A DNA stretch of 64,000 nucleotides, taken from Bacillota bacterium (GTDB lineage: Bacteria > Bacillota > Sulfobacillia > JABLXB01). Position 1 is the first letter of the stretch. The number at the start of each line of letters is the position of its first letter. The DNA is taken from assembly GCA_013178305.1 (NCBI GenBank), contig JABLXB010000007.1, positions 124,001-188,000 on the forward strand, in the 5' to 3' direction. The notes under the pieces are model-generated. The model made no database searches. It saw only the letters and a list, made by a program, of their open reading frames with translations, and had not been told where the DNA came from. Below are positions 16,132 to 24,636 of this stretch, piece after piece. The position numbers and the translations under genes are program-made.

Positions 16132-17124
16132 ATGGAGCCGAGTGGACGCATTCAAATCGACAGGACCGACAGCGCCCCGTTCTACCTCCAGGTGAAACGC
16201 CAGATAGAACAGAAGATCCGCCTGGGGATATGGCAGAAGGGTATGCGCCTACCCACGGAGCGGCAGCTCGCGCGAGAACTCGGCATAAGCAGAAACACGG
16301 TGAGCGCTGCGTACTGGGAACTGGAATCGGAGGGTGTCATAACGTCCCGCCAGGGCAGGGGGACGTTCGTATCTGAAAGCGATAAGCTCCTTCAAAGGGA
16401 TGGAAGCAGGGAGAGGCTCGTCAGGGCGATAGACGCGTGCCTTGAAGAGACCCTCTCCCTTGGCTTTAGCATAGACGAGTTCCTCCAGATCTCAGAATCC
16501 CGCGCGCGGGAGAAGAAGGAGCTGTTCAGGAAGGTCAAGGTGGCTTTCGTCGAGTGCAACCGCGAGCAACTCGACTTCTTCTCGCGCCAGCTCGAACTCG
16601 GCGCGGGGGTCTCGATCATCCCCATCCTCCTCGATCACGTCAGGTCGAATCAGGGCGCCGCGAGGGACGTGCTCGCGGGCGCGGACGTGATCGTGACGAC
16701 TTTCTTCCACCTCGGCGAGGTGCAGGCGCTCGTCGGCGACCGCGCCGGTGAGGTGCTCGGCATCGCGCTCGACCCGCAGATGGACACCATAGTCAAGATC
16801 GCCCGCCTTGGAAAGGGGAAACGAGTCGTGCTCGTCTGTATTTCCGAGACCTTCGCCGACCGCGTGAAGAAATCGATCGATCTGGCGGGCATCGGTGACC
16901 TCGTGATTACACCCGTCACCACGAAAGACCGTTCGACTCTTGTGAAAGCCTTGAAAGACGCCGACGCCGTAGTTGTTTCCCCCGGGCGTAAGAAGGAAGT
17001 GCAGCCCCTGCTGCCCCGCGGGACCGACATAATCGAGTTCGTGTACAGGCCGGACGCGGGTTCGGTCAGCATGCTCAAGTCCGTTATCCTTGAGGCCAAA
17101 CGCAAACCCGAGGCAGTGGAGTGA
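16132..17124 (+). CDS. GntR-family transcriptional regulator with atypical C-terminal domain
   Basis: Residues about 8-80 form a GntR winged helix: PFYLQVKRQIEQKI, LPTERQLARELGISRNTVSAAY, GVITSRQGRGTFV. The C-terminal part (about 130-325) is neither UTRA, FadR-type nor aminotransferase. It reads as two alpha/beta lobes (KVKVAFVECN..., then KGKRVVLVCISETF...) that suggest a small-molecule-binding fold I cannot name. ATG 16132 is preceded by a GGGGGG run; an in-frame ATG at 16024 would start upstream of the predicted -10. It overlaps the ferredoxin subunit gene by four bases, so it very probably controls the 2-oxoacid oxidoreductase operon. Confidence 0.75.
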   Translation: MEPSGRIQIDRTDSAPFYLQVKRQIEQKIRLGIWQKGMRLPTERQLARELGISRNTVSAAYWELESEGVITSRQGRGTFVSESDKLLQRDGSRERLVRAIDACLEETLSLGFSIDEFLQISESRAREKKELFRKVKVAFVECNREQLDFFSRQLELGAGVSIIPILLDHVRSNQGAARDVLAGADVIVTTFFHLGEVQALVGDRAGEVLGIALDPQMDTIVKIARLGKGKRVVLVCISETFADRVKKSIDLAGIGDLVITPVTTKDRSTLVKALKDADAVVVSPGRKKEVQPLLPRGTDIIEFVYRPDAGSVSMLKSVILEAKRKPEAVE

Positions 17125-17384
17125 TGCAGTTGGGACCAACAATCAACCGCAAATGGTGCAAGGGATGTGGAATCTGCGTGGCGTTCTGCCCCAGGAAGGC
17201 CCTGGCGCTTGACGGCGAGGGCAAGGTTTACGTGGCCAAGCCGGAAGAATGCTCCAGGTGCAGGCTGTGCGAGCTCAGGTGCCCCGACTTCGCGATCTCG
17301 CTCGACGAGGCGGCTGAGGGCGCCGCGAATGGAGGTGACGGGAGTGAGCGTGGGACCGAACATACGGCTGATGCAGGGCAATGA
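17121..17384 (+). CDS. 2-oxoacid:ferredoxin oxidoreductase, ferredoxin-like delta subunit
   Basis: This 87-aa protein has two 4Fe-4S motifs, CKGCGICVAFCP near residues 13-24 and CSRCRLCELRCP near residues 44-55. Such a subunit carries electrons from the catalytic core to external ferredoxin. GTG 17121 overlaps the regulator's stop; the next codon, ATG 17124, is an equally good start. It overlaps the alpha subunit gene by about 41 bases, so the subunits are coupled in the order delta-alpha-beta-gamma, as in KorDABC-type 2-oxoglutarate oxidoreductases. Confidence 0.88.
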   Translation: MMQLGPTINRKWCKGCGICVAFCPRKALALDGEGKVYVAKPEECSRCRLCELRCPDFAISLDEAAEGAANGGDGSERGTEHTADAGQ

Positions 17385-18483
17385 GGCGTGCGTCGAGGGC
17401 GCAATCGCCGCAGGGCTCGGGTTCTTCGCCGGTTACCCGATCACTCCGTCCACGGAGATAGCCGAACTCCTGGCGGAGAGGCTCCCGCGGCTCGGCCGCA
17501 AATTTCTGCAGATGGAAGACGAGATCGCCAGCATGGGGGCTGTGATAGGCGCCTCGCTGGCGGGGCTCAAGTCGATGACCGCCACGAGCGGCCCCGGTTT
17601 CTCCCTCAAGCAGGAGAACATCGGCTACGCCGCGGTGGCTGAAGTGCCGTGCGTGGTAGTCAACGTCCAGCGAGTCGGCCCAAGCACCGGCATGCCGACC
17701 TCGCCCGCTCAAGGAGACATCATGCAGGCGCGCTGGGGTACTCACGGCGACCACCCCGCGGTGGCGTTTACTCCCTGGTCGGTCAGCGAGACATACTCGC
17801 TCACCATAAAGTGCTTCAACGTGGCCGAGGAACTCAGGACGCCCGTCATCCTGCTGATGGATGAGGTCGTCGCGCACATGAGAGAGAAGGTCGTGCTCCC
17901 CGAACCGGGTTCCGTACGCCTCGTGGATAGGCGCAGGCCGGAAGCACCGCCGGGCGCGGGCTACCTCCCGTACGACCCGGGTGACGGCGACATCCCGCCT
18001 ATGGCTGCGTTCGGCGATGGGTACAGGTTCCACGTCACAGGCCTGTTCCACGACAGGAGCGGGTTCCCAACCAACGACCCCACGGTGGCGGAACGGCTCC
18101 TGCGGAGGGTCTGCGGCAAGGTTGAGAAGCGCCGCAAGGAGCTTGCCATGGTTGAGGCGAGGGAGACCTCCGGCGCCGACGTGATCGTGCTGGCTTACGG
18201 TAGCACTGCGAGGCCCGCGTGGAGAGCGGTACGGATGGCTCGCGAGGCGGGTCTGAAGGTGGGCATGGTCAGGTTGATCACGCTCTGGCCGTTCCCCGCC
18301 GGCGAGGTGGCCGAACTTACGCACTCCGCCCGCGCGGTGCTCGTCCCGGAGATGAACCTCGGGCAGATCGCCGGTGAGGTGGAGAGGGCCATCAGGTGCC
18401 GCGCGCCGGTGCATTCGCTGACGCTCGTTGGCGGGGAGCTATTCACTCCGGACGAGATATTCCAGGCGATAAAAGGGGTGTAG
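17344..18483 (+). CDS. korA: 2-oxoacid:ferredoxin oxidoreductase, alpha subunit
   Basis: The subunit contains the pyrimidine-binding and transketolase-C-like parts of a thiamine-diphosphate enzyme that converts a 2-oxoacid plus CoA to acyl-CoA, CO2 and reduced ferredoxin. Conserved blocks are GNEACVEGAIAAG..GYPITPSTEIAE, then MEDEIASMGAVIGASLAG, then ATSGPGFSLKQENIG. These match KorA/VorB-like subunits. GTG 17344 lies 5 bases after GGAGGTGA, giving 379 aa. The substrate is inferred: next to glutamate dehydrogenase, 2-oxoglutarate is the simplest choice, but branched-chain 2-oxoacids remain possible. Confidence 0.85.
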   Translation: MSVGPNIRLMQGNEACVEGAIAAGLGFFAGYPITPSTEIAELLAERLPRLGRKFLQMEDEIASMGAVIGASLAGLKSMTATSGPGFSLKQENIGYAAVAEVPCVVVNVQRVGPSTGMPTSPAQGDIMQARWGTHGDHPAVAFTPWSVSETYSLTIKCFNVAEELRTPVILLMDEVVAHMREKVVLPEPGSVRLVDRRRPEAPPGAGYLPYDPGDGDIPPMAAFGDGYRFHVTGLFHDRSGFPTNDPTVAERLLRRVCGKVEKRRKELAMVEARETSGADVIVLAYGSTARPAWRAVRMAREAGLKVGMVRLITLWPFPAGEVAELTHSARAVLVPEMNLGQIAGEVERAIRCRAPVHSLTLVGGELFTPDEIFQAIKGV

Positions 18484-18487
18484 CGGC

Positions 18488-19312
18488 GTGGCACGGGTTC
18501 AGGATTACCTGAGGAAGAGCAAGATGCCCCACATCTGGTGCGCGGGCTGCGGCCACGGCATCGTGATGGGCGCGCTGATACGCGCCATCGACAGGGTGGG
18601 GCTGGAGAAGGACAGGACCGTCGTTGTGTCCGGGATAGGCTGCTCGTCGCGCGCCCCCGGGTACATGGACTTCGACACCCTGCATACAACGCACGGCCGC
18701 GCACTCGCGTTCGCCACCGGCGTGAAGGTGGCGAATCCATCGCTCAACGTCATCGTGATCACAGGCGACGGAGACGCCGCCGCCATCGGCGGCAACCACC
18801 TGATCCACGCCGCCCGGAGGAACATCGGCATAACGACGATATGCTTCGACAACTCGATCTATGGGATGACCAGCGGGCAGTACTCGCCAATGACGCCCAC
18901 CGGCAGGATCGCCACGACGGCGCCCTACGGCAACGTGGACCAGGCGTTCGATCTCTGCGAGCTGCTGAAGGGAGCCGGCGCGACGTACGTCGCCCGCAGC
19001 ACGACGTACCACGTGCCCCAGACCATCAACCTGATCGCCCGTGCGCTCGAGCACAAGGGGTTCGCGTTCGTGGACGTCCTGTCGCAGTGCCCCACGTATT
19101 ACGGCAGGCGTAACAAGCTCGGGGGCGCGATCGAGATGATGAACTGGTTCAAGGACAACGCGGTTCCCGTCCAGAAGGCGAAGCAGATGACGAGGGAGGA
19201 CCTCCGCGATAAGGTGGTCATCGGGGAGATGTACGTCGCGGATGAACCGGAGTACACGGGGCACTACCAGATGATAGTGGACAGGGCGCAGGGAAGGGGG
19301 GCCGGGAGATGA
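18488..19312 (+). CDS. korB: 2-oxoacid:ferredoxin oxidoreductase, beta subunit (ThDP-binding)
   Basis: The beta subunit binds thiamine diphosphate. The iron-sulfur/ThDP region begins HIWCAGCGHGIVMGAL, followed by SGIGCSSR, and the diphosphate-binding motif GDGDAAAIGGNHLIHAARRN lies near residues 97-116. LYGMTSGQ-like text (IYGMTSGQYSP) follows, and the length of 274 aa is normal. It starts at GTG 18488, four bases after korA, and overlaps the gamma gene by four. As in other two- to four-subunit ferredoxin oxidoreductases, it works in the cytoplasm of anaerobes. Confidence 0.9.
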   Translation: MARVQDYLRKSKMPHIWCAGCGHGIVMGALIRAIDRVGLEKDRTVVVSGIGCSSRAPGYMDFDTLHTTHGRALAFATGVKVANPSLNVIVITGDGDAAAIGGNHLIHAARRNIGITTICFDNSIYGMTSGQYSPMTPTGRIATTAPYGNVDQAFDLCELLKGAGATYVARSTTYHVPQTINLIARALEHKGFAFVDVLSQCPTYYGRRNKLGGAIEMMNWFKDNAVPVQKAKQMTREDLRDKVVIGEMYVADEPEYTGHYQMIVDRAQGRGAGR

Positions 19313-19866
19313 AACACGCCGAGATCAGGCTCGCCGGCGAAGGTGGGCAGGGGTTGATCCTGGCGGGTATCATTCTGGCCGAGGCCGCCGCGGTGCACGA
19401 CGGGCTGAACGCCGTGCAAACCCAGTCCTACGGGCCGGAGTCCAGGGGCGGGGCCTCCAAGGCGGAGGTCATAGTGTCCGAGGGTGAGATAGATTACCCG
19501 AAGGTCAACCACCCCGACGTCATGCTGCTGATGAGCCAGCTCGCTTACGACAAGTACGCGAAGGACCTGAAAGAGAACGGCGTCCTCATCGTGGATTCGT
19601 CGCACGTCACGCCCGATCCCGCGAGAGGGGTCAGGACGCTCGGCCTGCCGATATCGGCGATAGCCAGGGAAGTCACGGGGCGTGACATCGCGGCGAACAT
19701 CGTCGCCATTGGTGCGCTGGTCAGGGCAACCGGAATCGTGTCGGACGCTGCGATCGAAAATGCCGTCTCGCGCCGCGTACCGGCTGGGACAACGGAAGTG
19801 AACCTGAAGGCCTTGAAGGCCGGCATGGAGGTGGTCGCGAGGAGCCTGTCGGGTGATTCGAATTAG
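19309..19866 (+). CDS. korC: 2-oxoacid:ferredoxin oxidoreductase, gamma subunit
   Basis: This 185-aa subunit has the family start EIRLAGEGGQGLILAGIILAEA and the motif QTQSYGPESRGGASKAEVIVS, both strongly conserved in gamma subunits. Later MLLMSQLAYDKY and AREVTGRDIAANIVAIGAL fit the same fold. It starts inside the korB stop codon (ATGA). Glutamate dehydrogenase begins 61 bases after its end, probably on the same transcript. Confidence 0.9.
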   Translation: MKHAEIRLAGEGGQGLILAGIILAEAAAVHDGLNAVQTQSYGPESRGGASKAEVIVSEGEIDYPKVNHPDVMLLMSQLAYDKYAKDLKENGVLIVDSSHVTPDPARGVRTLGLPISAIAREVTGRDIAANIVAIGALVRATGIVSDAAIENAVSRRVPAGTTEVNLKALKAGMEVVARSLSGDSN

Positions 19867-19927
19867 CGAGGCGGCCATGTGGGTTTACGATGCTTGTCGG
19901 AACGAGAGAGAGGAGTGTTTGGAGGAA

Positions 19928-21181
19928 ATGGCTGAGAAGACTCTGAATCCGTTTGAGATTGCGCAGAAGCAGGTTGCGGACGCCTGCAAGGCGCTCGGCC
20001 TGGAACCGGCGGTGTACGAGATCCTGAAGCAGCCCAAGAGGTTCCTCGAGGTATCGTTCCCTGTCAAGATGGACGACGGCTCGATCAAGGTGTTCACCGG
20101 CTGGAGGTCCCAGCATACCGATGCGCTCGGCCCCTCAAAGGGTGGGCTCAGGTTCCACCCGGACACCCACGCCGACGAGGTCAGGGCGCTCTCGATGTGG
20201 ATGACGTTCAAATGCGCGACAGTCGGACTCCCCTACGGCGGCGGCAAGGGCGGCATCAGGTGCGACGTCAAGAACATGTCGCAGGGCGAAATCGAGCGCA
20301 TGAGCAGGGAGTTCATCACCGCGATCTCGCCTATCGTGGGGCCGGAGAAGGACATCCCCGCTCCTGACGTATACACCAACCCGCAGATCATGGCGTGGAT
20401 GACTGACGAGTTCTCGAAGCTCAGGGGATACAACGCTTTCGGCGTGCTCACGGGCAAGCCCCTGATAATCGGCGGTTCGGCCGGTCGCGGCACCGCGACG
20501 GCGCGCGGCTGCGTTTTCGTGATCAGGGAGGCCGCCAAGAAGCTCGGTATCAACATGAAGGGCGCGACGGTGGTCATCCAGGGTTACGGCAACGCGGGAG
20601 CGTACGCGGGTGAGCTGATCCAGGCCCTCGGCGCGAAGGTTATCGCGGCCAACGACTCCAAGGGCGCCGCGTACAACCCGAACGGCCTCGATGCCGTGGC
20701 CTTGGCCGAGTACAAGTCGAAGACAGGGTCGGTCAAGGGATTCCCGGGCACGAAAGACATGTCGAACGACGACCTCCTGAACCTGGAATGCGACATACTT
20801 ATTCCGGCGGCCCTGGAGAACCAGATCACCAGCAAGAACGTGAACGGCGTGAAGGCCAAGATCATCGGTGAGGCTGCCAACGGCCCAACCACCCCCGAGG
20901 CCGACGAGGTCCTGTTCAAGAAGGGTATCATGGTGATACCGGACATCCTCGCGAGCGCAGGCGGCGTTACCGTGTCGTACTTTGAGTGGGTCCAGAACCT
21001 GATGAACTTCTACTGGACCGAGGAAGAGGTCAACGCCAGGCTCGAGCGCATGATGGTCGAGTCCTTCGAGGCGATCCACGCGCTGCACAAGAAGAAGGGC
21101 GTCTCCATGAGGGATGCCGCGTACATGAACGCGGTGAACAGGGTCGCCCAGGCGATGCGCGTACGCGGCTGGCTTGGATAA
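19928..21181 (+). CDS. gdhA: Glutamate dehydrogenase
   Basis: The 417-aa enzyme interconverts glutamate and 2-oxoglutarate plus ammonia. The N-terminus (MAEKTLNPFEIAQKQVA) is typical of the hexameric Glu/Leu/Phe/Val dehydrogenase family in clostridia and archaea. KGGLRFHP and the catalytic-lysine region LPYGGGKGGIRCD lie near residues 74-105. The nucleotide-binding motif QGYGNAGAYAGE is near residue 218, and GEAANGPTTPEAD near residue 315. ATG 19928 is preferred because it reproduces the family N-terminus. Placed after korDABC, it would feed 2-oxoglutarate to ferredoxin reduction during amino acid use. Confidence 0.92.
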   Translation: MAEKTLNPFEIAQKQVADACKALGLEPAVYEILKQPKRFLEVSFPVKMDDGSIKVFTGWRSQHTDALGPSKGGLRFHPDTHADEVRALSMWMTFKCATVGLPYGGGKGGIRCDVKNMSQGEIERMSREFITAISPIVGPEKDIPAPDVYTNPQIMAWMTDEFSKLRGYNAFGVLTGKPLIIGGSAGRGTATARGCVFVIREAAKKLGINMKGATVVIQGYGNAGAYAGELIQALGAKVIAANDSKGAAYNPNGLDAVALAEYKSKTGSVKGFPGTKDMSNDDLLNLECDILIPAALENQITSKNVNGVKAKIIGEAANGPTTPEADEVLFKKGIMVIPDILASAGGVTVSYFEWVQNLMNFYWTEEEVNARLERMMVESFEAIHALHKKKGVSMRDAAYMNAVNRVAQAMRVRGWLG

Positions 21182-21215
21182 GCGGCGTCAGCGACAAGTG
21201 ACAGACAGCTCCAGC

Positions 21216-21249
21216 GGGCTCGTCCGGATCGATGGACGGGCCCTTTCTC
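21216..21249 (+). terminator. Rho-independent terminator after glutamate dehydrogenase
   Basis: GGGCTCGTCC (21216-21225) pairs with GGACGGGCCC (21234-21243), with one G-U pair and an 8-base loop. TTTCTC follows. Confidence 0.75.
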
Positions 21250-21329
21250 GCCTGGAGGAAAGCCACCGGTCGCAGAGAATACTATTTGTTAGGGCGGATC
21301 GACACTAGGTAACCGAGGAGGCGAACCGG

Positions 21330-21515
21330 TTGGACCCGGCCCGCAAGACGGTGGTTTACCTTTGTCGGGGTTGTGGAACCCAGGGATCCCAGGTTATTCC
21401 AGAACCGGAGGACCGTAGCCTGCAGGTGACCTGTCCCGCGTGCGGGAACAGCACCCTGTCGAGGGAACTGGCGCCCGACAGCGGGGAGATGGCGCTGGCA
21501 GAGGTCCGGCTGTAA
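21330..21515 (+). CDS. Small zinc-ribbon-like protein, function unknown
   Basis: This 61-aa frame contains two CxxC pairs, CRGCG near residue 12 and CPACG near residue 35, spaced as in a zinc ribbon. It starts at TTG 21330 behind GAGGAGG and ends before a clean terminator. That gives it a complete single-gene transcription unit: terminator upstream, ribosome site, stop, terminator. I do not recognise a specific family. Proteins of this size and layout are often nucleic-acid-binding or adaptor ribbons. Confidence 0.55.
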   Translation: MDPARKTVVYLCRGCGTQGSQVIPEPEDRSLQVTCPACGNSTLSRELAPDSGEMALAEVRL

Positions 21516-21537
21516 GATTCGACTGGTACCCTTCCAG

Positions 21538-21566
21538 ACGGGGGTGGGTTTCCTACCCCCGTTTTC
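21538..21566 (+). terminator. Rho-independent terminator after the zinc-ribbon gene
   Basis: ACGGGGGT (21538-21545) pairs perfectly with ACCCCCGT (21555-21562) around a 9-base loop. TTTTCTC follows. Confidence 0.8.
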
Positions 21567-21732
21567 TCGTCACAAGCGGTTGTCAGAAGACAGACCCCGG
21601 AACATTTGCTCACAGACAGGAATTATGACGTTAGGGTAGAACATACACTGGCGAACAGGCCGGCGGCTCAGGCTAGTATGATGCTTGTCGGCGTTTTCCT
21701 GTCATTACGCAAGGTGCAGGGGGGTGACGCCG

Positions 21733-21993
21733 GTGGCGATCGCCACGGCGAAGATAATTCACGAAACGGGTCTGCACGCGCGGCCCGCGTCAGTCTTCGT
21801 GAGGCTGGCGAACACGTTCAAATCCAATATCACCGTCTCCGCAAACGGGAGAAAGGCCAATGCGAAGAGTATCCTCGAGATCCTCACGCTCGGCGCGGGC
21901 AAGGACTGCGAACTCACAATCGAAGCGCACGGCGATGACGAGGAGCGGGCCGTCAAGGCCCTCGTGGAGATGGTAACCACGGAGATGGAATAA
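21733..21993 (+). CDS. ptsH: Phosphocarrier protein HPr
   Basis: HPr relays phosphate from Enzyme I to sugar-specific EIIA domains. Counting from GTG 21733, the active-site histidine in GLHARPAS is exactly residue 15. The serine in NAKSIL is exactly residue 46, the HprK regulatory site of Gram-positive HPr, which fixes the start codon. AGGGGGGTGA lies just upstream. At 86 aa it is full length. Ser46 implies CcpA-type carbon catabolite control in this organism. ptsI follows 25 bases later. Confidence 0.95.
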   Translation: MAIATAKIIHETGLHARPASVFVRLANTFKSNITVSANGRKANAKSILEILTLGAGKDCELTIEAHGDDEERAVKALVEMVTTEME

Positions 21994-22018
21994 CGTTCAT
22001 TGCGAGAGGTGTGCTGAG

Positions 22019-23725
22019 TTGATCAAAGGAGTAGCAGCATCCCCCGGAGTAGCGATCGGACCCGCGTTCGTTCTACGGACCGAGGAACTCAAGGTCGAGA
22101 AGAGGGCCATAGCCGCTGAGGACGTCGAGCGCGAACTCTCGCGATTGCCGGCGGCGGTGTCGGAGTCGGCCAGGCAGATCGAGACGGTCAAGGCCGGCGC
22201 CGGCACGAAGGAAGCGGCCGAGATCCTGTCTGCGCAGCTCCTGATGCTGGAGGACCCCGGCCTCACCGGATTGATCGAATCCACGGTCCGCGACCAGAGG
22301 GCCGGCCTCGAGTGGGCGGTCCAGGAGGCGGCGGAGCAGTACGCCAGGACTCTCGAGCAGGTCGACGACGCCTACATCAAGGAACGGGCTGCGGACGTCC
22401 GAGACATCGGCCGGAGACTCGTGAAGAACCTGCTGGGCGCGGCGCAGGCCGGCCCCGCGCTCGACCGGCCGTCGATAGTAATCGCGCAGGACCTGACGCC
22501 TTCGGAAACGGCGGCTCTCCGTGACAACATGGTGCTCGGGATGGCGATAGACAAGGGCAGCACTACCTGCCACACCGCCATACTCGCGCGGGCGAAAGGG
22601 ATACCCGCCGTGGTCGGCGCCGCCCCAGTTTCGACGGTGGCGAGAACCGGCGTCACCGTGGCGATCGACGGTGACGCGGGGACTGTCCACCTCGACCCGT
22701 CCGGCGAGGAGATGGAGGTGTACAGGCGGGCCATTGAGGCGCAGAAGCAGGAGAAGCAGCGCCTGGCCGGGACGAAATCCCTGCCCGCAAGGACGCAGGA
22801 CGGGGTCTCTATCGAGGTCAGCGCCAACATCGGCTTCCCCGGTGACGTACCCGTCGCGATCGAGAACGGCGCGGAAGGGGTCGGGCTGTTCCGGACGGAG
22901 TTCCTTTTCATGAAGCGGGACTCGCTCCCCACTGAGGAGGAACAGTTCAAGGCGTACGCCGAGGTCCTGTCGGGGATGAAGGGGAGGCCCGTGGTGATCA
23001 GGACCCTCGACATAGGTGGGGACAAGGACATACCGTACCTCGGCCTCAAGCAGGAACTCAACCCGTTCCTGGGTTGGAGGGCGCTTCGCATGTGCCTCGA
23101 CCGCCCCGACCTGTTCAAGACGCAGCTCCGCGCGATTTACCGCGCCAGCGTACACGGCAAGGCGAAGATCATGTTCCCCATGGTGGCCACCGTCGAGGAG
23201 GTCCGCAAGGCCAAAGCCGTGGTCGCCGAGGTCCTGGGGGAACTTGACCGCGAGGGTATCAAGTACGACCCGAAAGTCGAGGTCGGCATCATGGTGGAGA
23301 TCCCGTCGGCGGCGGTGATGGCGCGATCGCTCGGCCGCGAGGTCGACTTCTTCAGCATAGGCACGAACGACCTCACTCAGTACACCATGGCGGTGGACAG
23401 GACTAACGAGAAGATAGCCCACCTGTATGACGCGCTCCATCCTTCCGTAATCCGGCTGATCGGCATGGTGGCGGACGGCGCGAAGGCAAACGGGATATGG
23501 GCGGGAATGTGCGGTGAACTCGCGGGTGACCCGCTGGCCACCGGCCTCCTGGTCGGGCTGGGGCTTACCGAGTTGAGCGCCAGTATGCCGCTCGTTCCAA
23601 AGGTCAAGGAAAACGTGCGGGGTCTGACTATGAAGAAGGCGCGCGAGATCGCGGACAGGGTGCTGCAGATGAGCGAGACCGCGGAGGTCAGGGAATATCT
23701 CGGCTCGCTCGCGAAAGGGTCGTGA
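22019..23725 (+). CDS. ptsI: Phosphoenolpyruvate-protein phosphotransferase (PTS Enzyme I)
   Basis: Enzyme I takes phosphate from PEP and passes it to HPr. The protein starts MIKGVAASPGVAIGPAF. The phosphorylated histidine is about residue 185 in GSTTCHTAILARAKGIPAVVG-like sequence. The PEP-binding barrel has GVGLFRTEFLFM, the IGTNDLTQYTMAVDR block, and the late catalytic cysteine in IWAGMCGELAGD. The length of 568 aa is typical. TTG 22019 follows GAGAGGTG. The following HAD gene starts inside its stop codon. Confidence 0.96.
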   Translation: MIKGVAASPGVAIGPAFVLRTEELKVEKRAIAAEDVERELSRLPAAVSESARQIETVKAGAGTKEAAEILSAQLLMLEDPGLTGLIESTVRDQRAGLEWAVQEAAEQYARTLEQVDDAYIKERAADVRDIGRRLVKNLLGAAQAGPALDRPSIVIAQDLTPSETAALRDNMVLGMAIDKGSTTCHTAILARAKGIPAVVGAAPVSTVARTGVTVAIDGDAGTVHLDPSGEEMEVYRRAIEAQKQEKQRLAGTKSLPARTQDGVSIEVSANIGFPGDVPVAIENGAEGVGLFRTEFLFMKRDSLPTEEEQFKAYAEVLSGMKGRPVVIRTLDIGGDKDIPYLGLKQELNPFLGWRALRMCLDRPDLFKTQLRAIYRASVHGKAKIMFPMVATVEEVRKAKAVVAEVLGELDREGIKYDPKVEVGIMVEIPSAAVMARSLGREVDFFSIGTNDLTQYTMAVDRTNEKIAHLYDALHPSVIRLIGMVADGAKANGIWAGMCGELAGDPLATGLLVGLGLTELSASMPLVPKVKENVRGLTMKKAREIADRVLQMSETAEVREYLGSLAKGS

Positions 23726-24537
23726 CCGGACCCAGGCCCGCGCGACACCGGCTCGTCGCCGTCGACCTCGATGGAACGCTGCTGAACTCGAGGCACGAGA
23801 TAAGTGAACGCAACTTGCTCGCCATCAAGCGCCTGCAGGAGCGCGGTGTGAAGGTAGTCGTAGTCACGGGCCGGGCATCGTACATCGCCGCCCGCTGGGT
23901 ACGCCGGCTTGGTGCCGGCGGATACCATATCACTTTCAACGGGGCTGCCGTCGTGGACTACGACAGGGCGGCCCATTTCAACGTGCAGTACATGCGCCCG
24001 GGGCCGGCCGCGGACCTGACCGGCTGGTTGGAGGCGCACCGCGTATGGTACGCCGCCCATACCCTGGAGACCCCGTATTCCCCGTGGGAGGGTAGGGAGG
24101 AGTCGGCCGCCTTCGAGAGGATCGGGGATCCCATCCCCGAGGTCGCCCGCGTCACGCCCTATATTGACCGTCTGTTAAAGGTGATGCTCGTCCTCTGCGA
24201 GGGCACAGCCCTCGAGAACGAGCTCAGGTCCCTGTTCGAGGGACCCCTGGCCGTGGCCCGGACCGGCCCCAGCCTGCTGGAGTTCATGAATCCCCGCGCG
24301 TCCAAGGGCGCGGCCCTCGCCTGGGTGGCGGCGGCCTACGGAGTGGTGCGCGAGGAAGTCGTGGCGTTTGGCGACAGCCAGAACGACGTGAGCATGTTCG
24401 AGAACGCCGGCCTGGCGGTGGCGATGGGCAACGCGAGCGACGCCGCCCGGCAGGCCGCTCACGTCGTGTGCGAGGACTGCGATAGTGACGGGGTCGCCTG
24501 CGCGCTGGAACGATTCGTCTTCCCCTGCCTCGAATAA
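23722..24537 (+). CDS. HAD-superfamily (Cof-type) phosphatase
   Basis: This 271-aa Cof-like hydrolase shows motif I VAVDLDGTLLNSR, motif II VVVTGRAS, motif III with the conserved lysine in SKGAAL, and motif IV VAFGDSQNDVSMFENAG with a large C2 cap between. Enzymes of this class dephosphorylate sugar phosphates, FMN or other small metabolites, and the specificity cannot be read. GTG 23722 overlaps ptsI by four bases. Being coupled to ptsI and followed by a sugar-type GntR regulator, it may act on a phosphorylated sugar alcohol; that is inference. Confidence 0.85.
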   Translation: MTGPRPARHRLVAVDLDGTLLNSRHEISERNLLAIKRLQERGVKVVVVTGRASYIAARWVRRLGAGGYHITFNGAAVVDYDRAAHFNVQYMRPGPAADLTGWLEAHRVWYAAHTLETPYSPWEGREESAAFERIGDPIPEVARVTPYIDRLLKVMLVLCEGTALENELRSLFEGPLAVARTGPSLLEFMNPRASKGAALAWVAAAYGVVREEVVAFGDSQNDVSMFENAGLAVAMGNASDAARQAAHVVCEDCDSDGVACALERFVFPCLE

Positions 24538-24542
24538 CACCG

Positions 24543-24550
24543 GTATATAC
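24543..24550 (+). promoter_or_regulatory. Possible GntR/UTRA operator (GTATATAC) before the regulator gene
   Basis: GTATATAC is an 8-bp perfect palindrome flanked by CACC and GGTG, about 90 bases before the UTRA regulator start. Its core is shared with TGTATACA in the palindrome upstream of gutM. Confidence 0.35.
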
Positions 24551-24636
24551 AGGTGAAGGAATTGCGTCCTCGCCGTTGAAGAGAATCGGTGAGCGCCAGC
24601 CATCTCCGGCACACTCGATTCCGTGAGGGATGCGCT

